DNA of 12,689 nucleotides from Lysobacteraceae bacterium (GTDB lineage Bacteria; Pseudomonadota; Gammaproteobacteria; Xanthomonadales; Wenzhouxiangellaceae), in contig JAIVHD010000295.1 of the NCBI GenBank assembly GCA_020201235.1, positions 1 to 12,689 on the forward strand, given 5' to 3'. Below are positions 12,575 through 12,689 of the stretch, in pieces (position 1 is the first letter of the stretch; the number at the start of each line of letters is the position of its first letter). The notes beneath the pieces are model-generated. The model was not told where the DNA came from, made no database searches, and saw nothing but the letters and a program-made list of their open reading frames with translations. The position numbers were made by a program, and so were the translations under genes.

Positions 12575-12689
12575 TCAGGCTTGTCCGTTTGGTCCGACGC
12601 CTTGACCCCGGAATCCGGTTCACGCGCGGTGTAATAATCCTCGGACCGGATCAGGATCAGGCGCAGTGCCTTGGCGGCCAGCACCAGGC
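12571..12689 (-). CDS. Upstream antiporter-operon gene, C-terminal 38 residues only
   Basis: Partial gene entering from the right edge. The visible end is LVLAAKALRLILIRSEDYYT followed by a polar tail AREPDSGVKASDQTDKPE. The hydrophobic start suggests the last helix of another membrane subunit of the same Mrp/Nuo-like complex. Its stop TGA (12573-12571) overlaps the next ATG by 4 bp, which indicates translational coupling. The exact subunit cannot be told from this piece. Confidence 0.55.
   Translation of the reverse strand, partial: LVLAAKALRLILIRSEDYYTAREPDSGVKASDQTDKPE

Noticed and set aside
11972..12634. Plus-strand frame of 220 codons opposite the antiporter gene
   Set aside because: Gln/Arg/Asp-rich low-complexity translation typical of the antisense of a hydrophobic GC-rich gene.

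Overview
The window looks like a piece of a GC-rich gammaproteobacterial chromosome, probably near the Xanthomonadales/Wenzhouxiangellaceae-like groups. This placement is inference. It rests on the secreted proteins ending in an LFxDGFE-type tail, the collagen/YadA/S74 fibre architecture, the GC content, a tRNA-Arg(CCG) with encoded CCA, and a 58-residue PLDc_N protein. The two ends look like core genome, and the middle is a decaying accessory region.

Left part (1-1600): one minus-strand gene for a secreted collagen-like/YadA-head/S74-chaperone fibre. It is broken by two in-frame stop codons and runs off the left edge. Next (1800-4100) comes a toxin-antitoxin cluster. It holds a C-terminal VapC (PIN) scrap, an intact RHH antitoxin with an overlapping GNAT toxin (TacA/TacT-like), and a HigBA locus. 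In that locus higA is intact, but higB is split in frame by a palindromic repeat element.

Middle (4270-7230): minus-strand genes for small exported proteins. These are a 105-residue protein with an IDGGG...LSG...GGFW pattern, a Calx-beta protein broken by a one-base deletion, and a beta-helix-like protein 9 bp upstream of it. Two of the three end in LFxDGFE. After them come a second VapC scrap, two copies of the same palindromic repeat family in opposite orientation, an intact SSAT-like GNAT acetyltransferase and a PaiB C-terminal fragment.

Right part (8900-12689): tRNA-Arg(CCG) is followed by an 88-bp duplication of its 3' end plus terminator. Then come a small PLDc_N membrane protein, a solute-binding lipoprotein remnant that has lost its first lobe, and a Rieske protein divergent from a small two-helix membrane protein. 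Another copy of the palindromic repeat lies between the convergent stops. The window ends in an Mrp/Nuo-type antiporter subunit D gene, overlapped by 4 bp by the gene upstream of it.

The most notable unexplained signal is the dispersed repeat of about 120-180 bp with TTATTCACC...GGTGAATAA ends, present in four copies. One copy interrupts higB and two lie within 10 bp of a stop codon. The second is the density of broken genes: two nonsense codons, two single-base frameshifts, one insertion, one internal deletion and three fragments. This is either real decay or, for the point lesions, assembly error, and raw reads would tell them apart.
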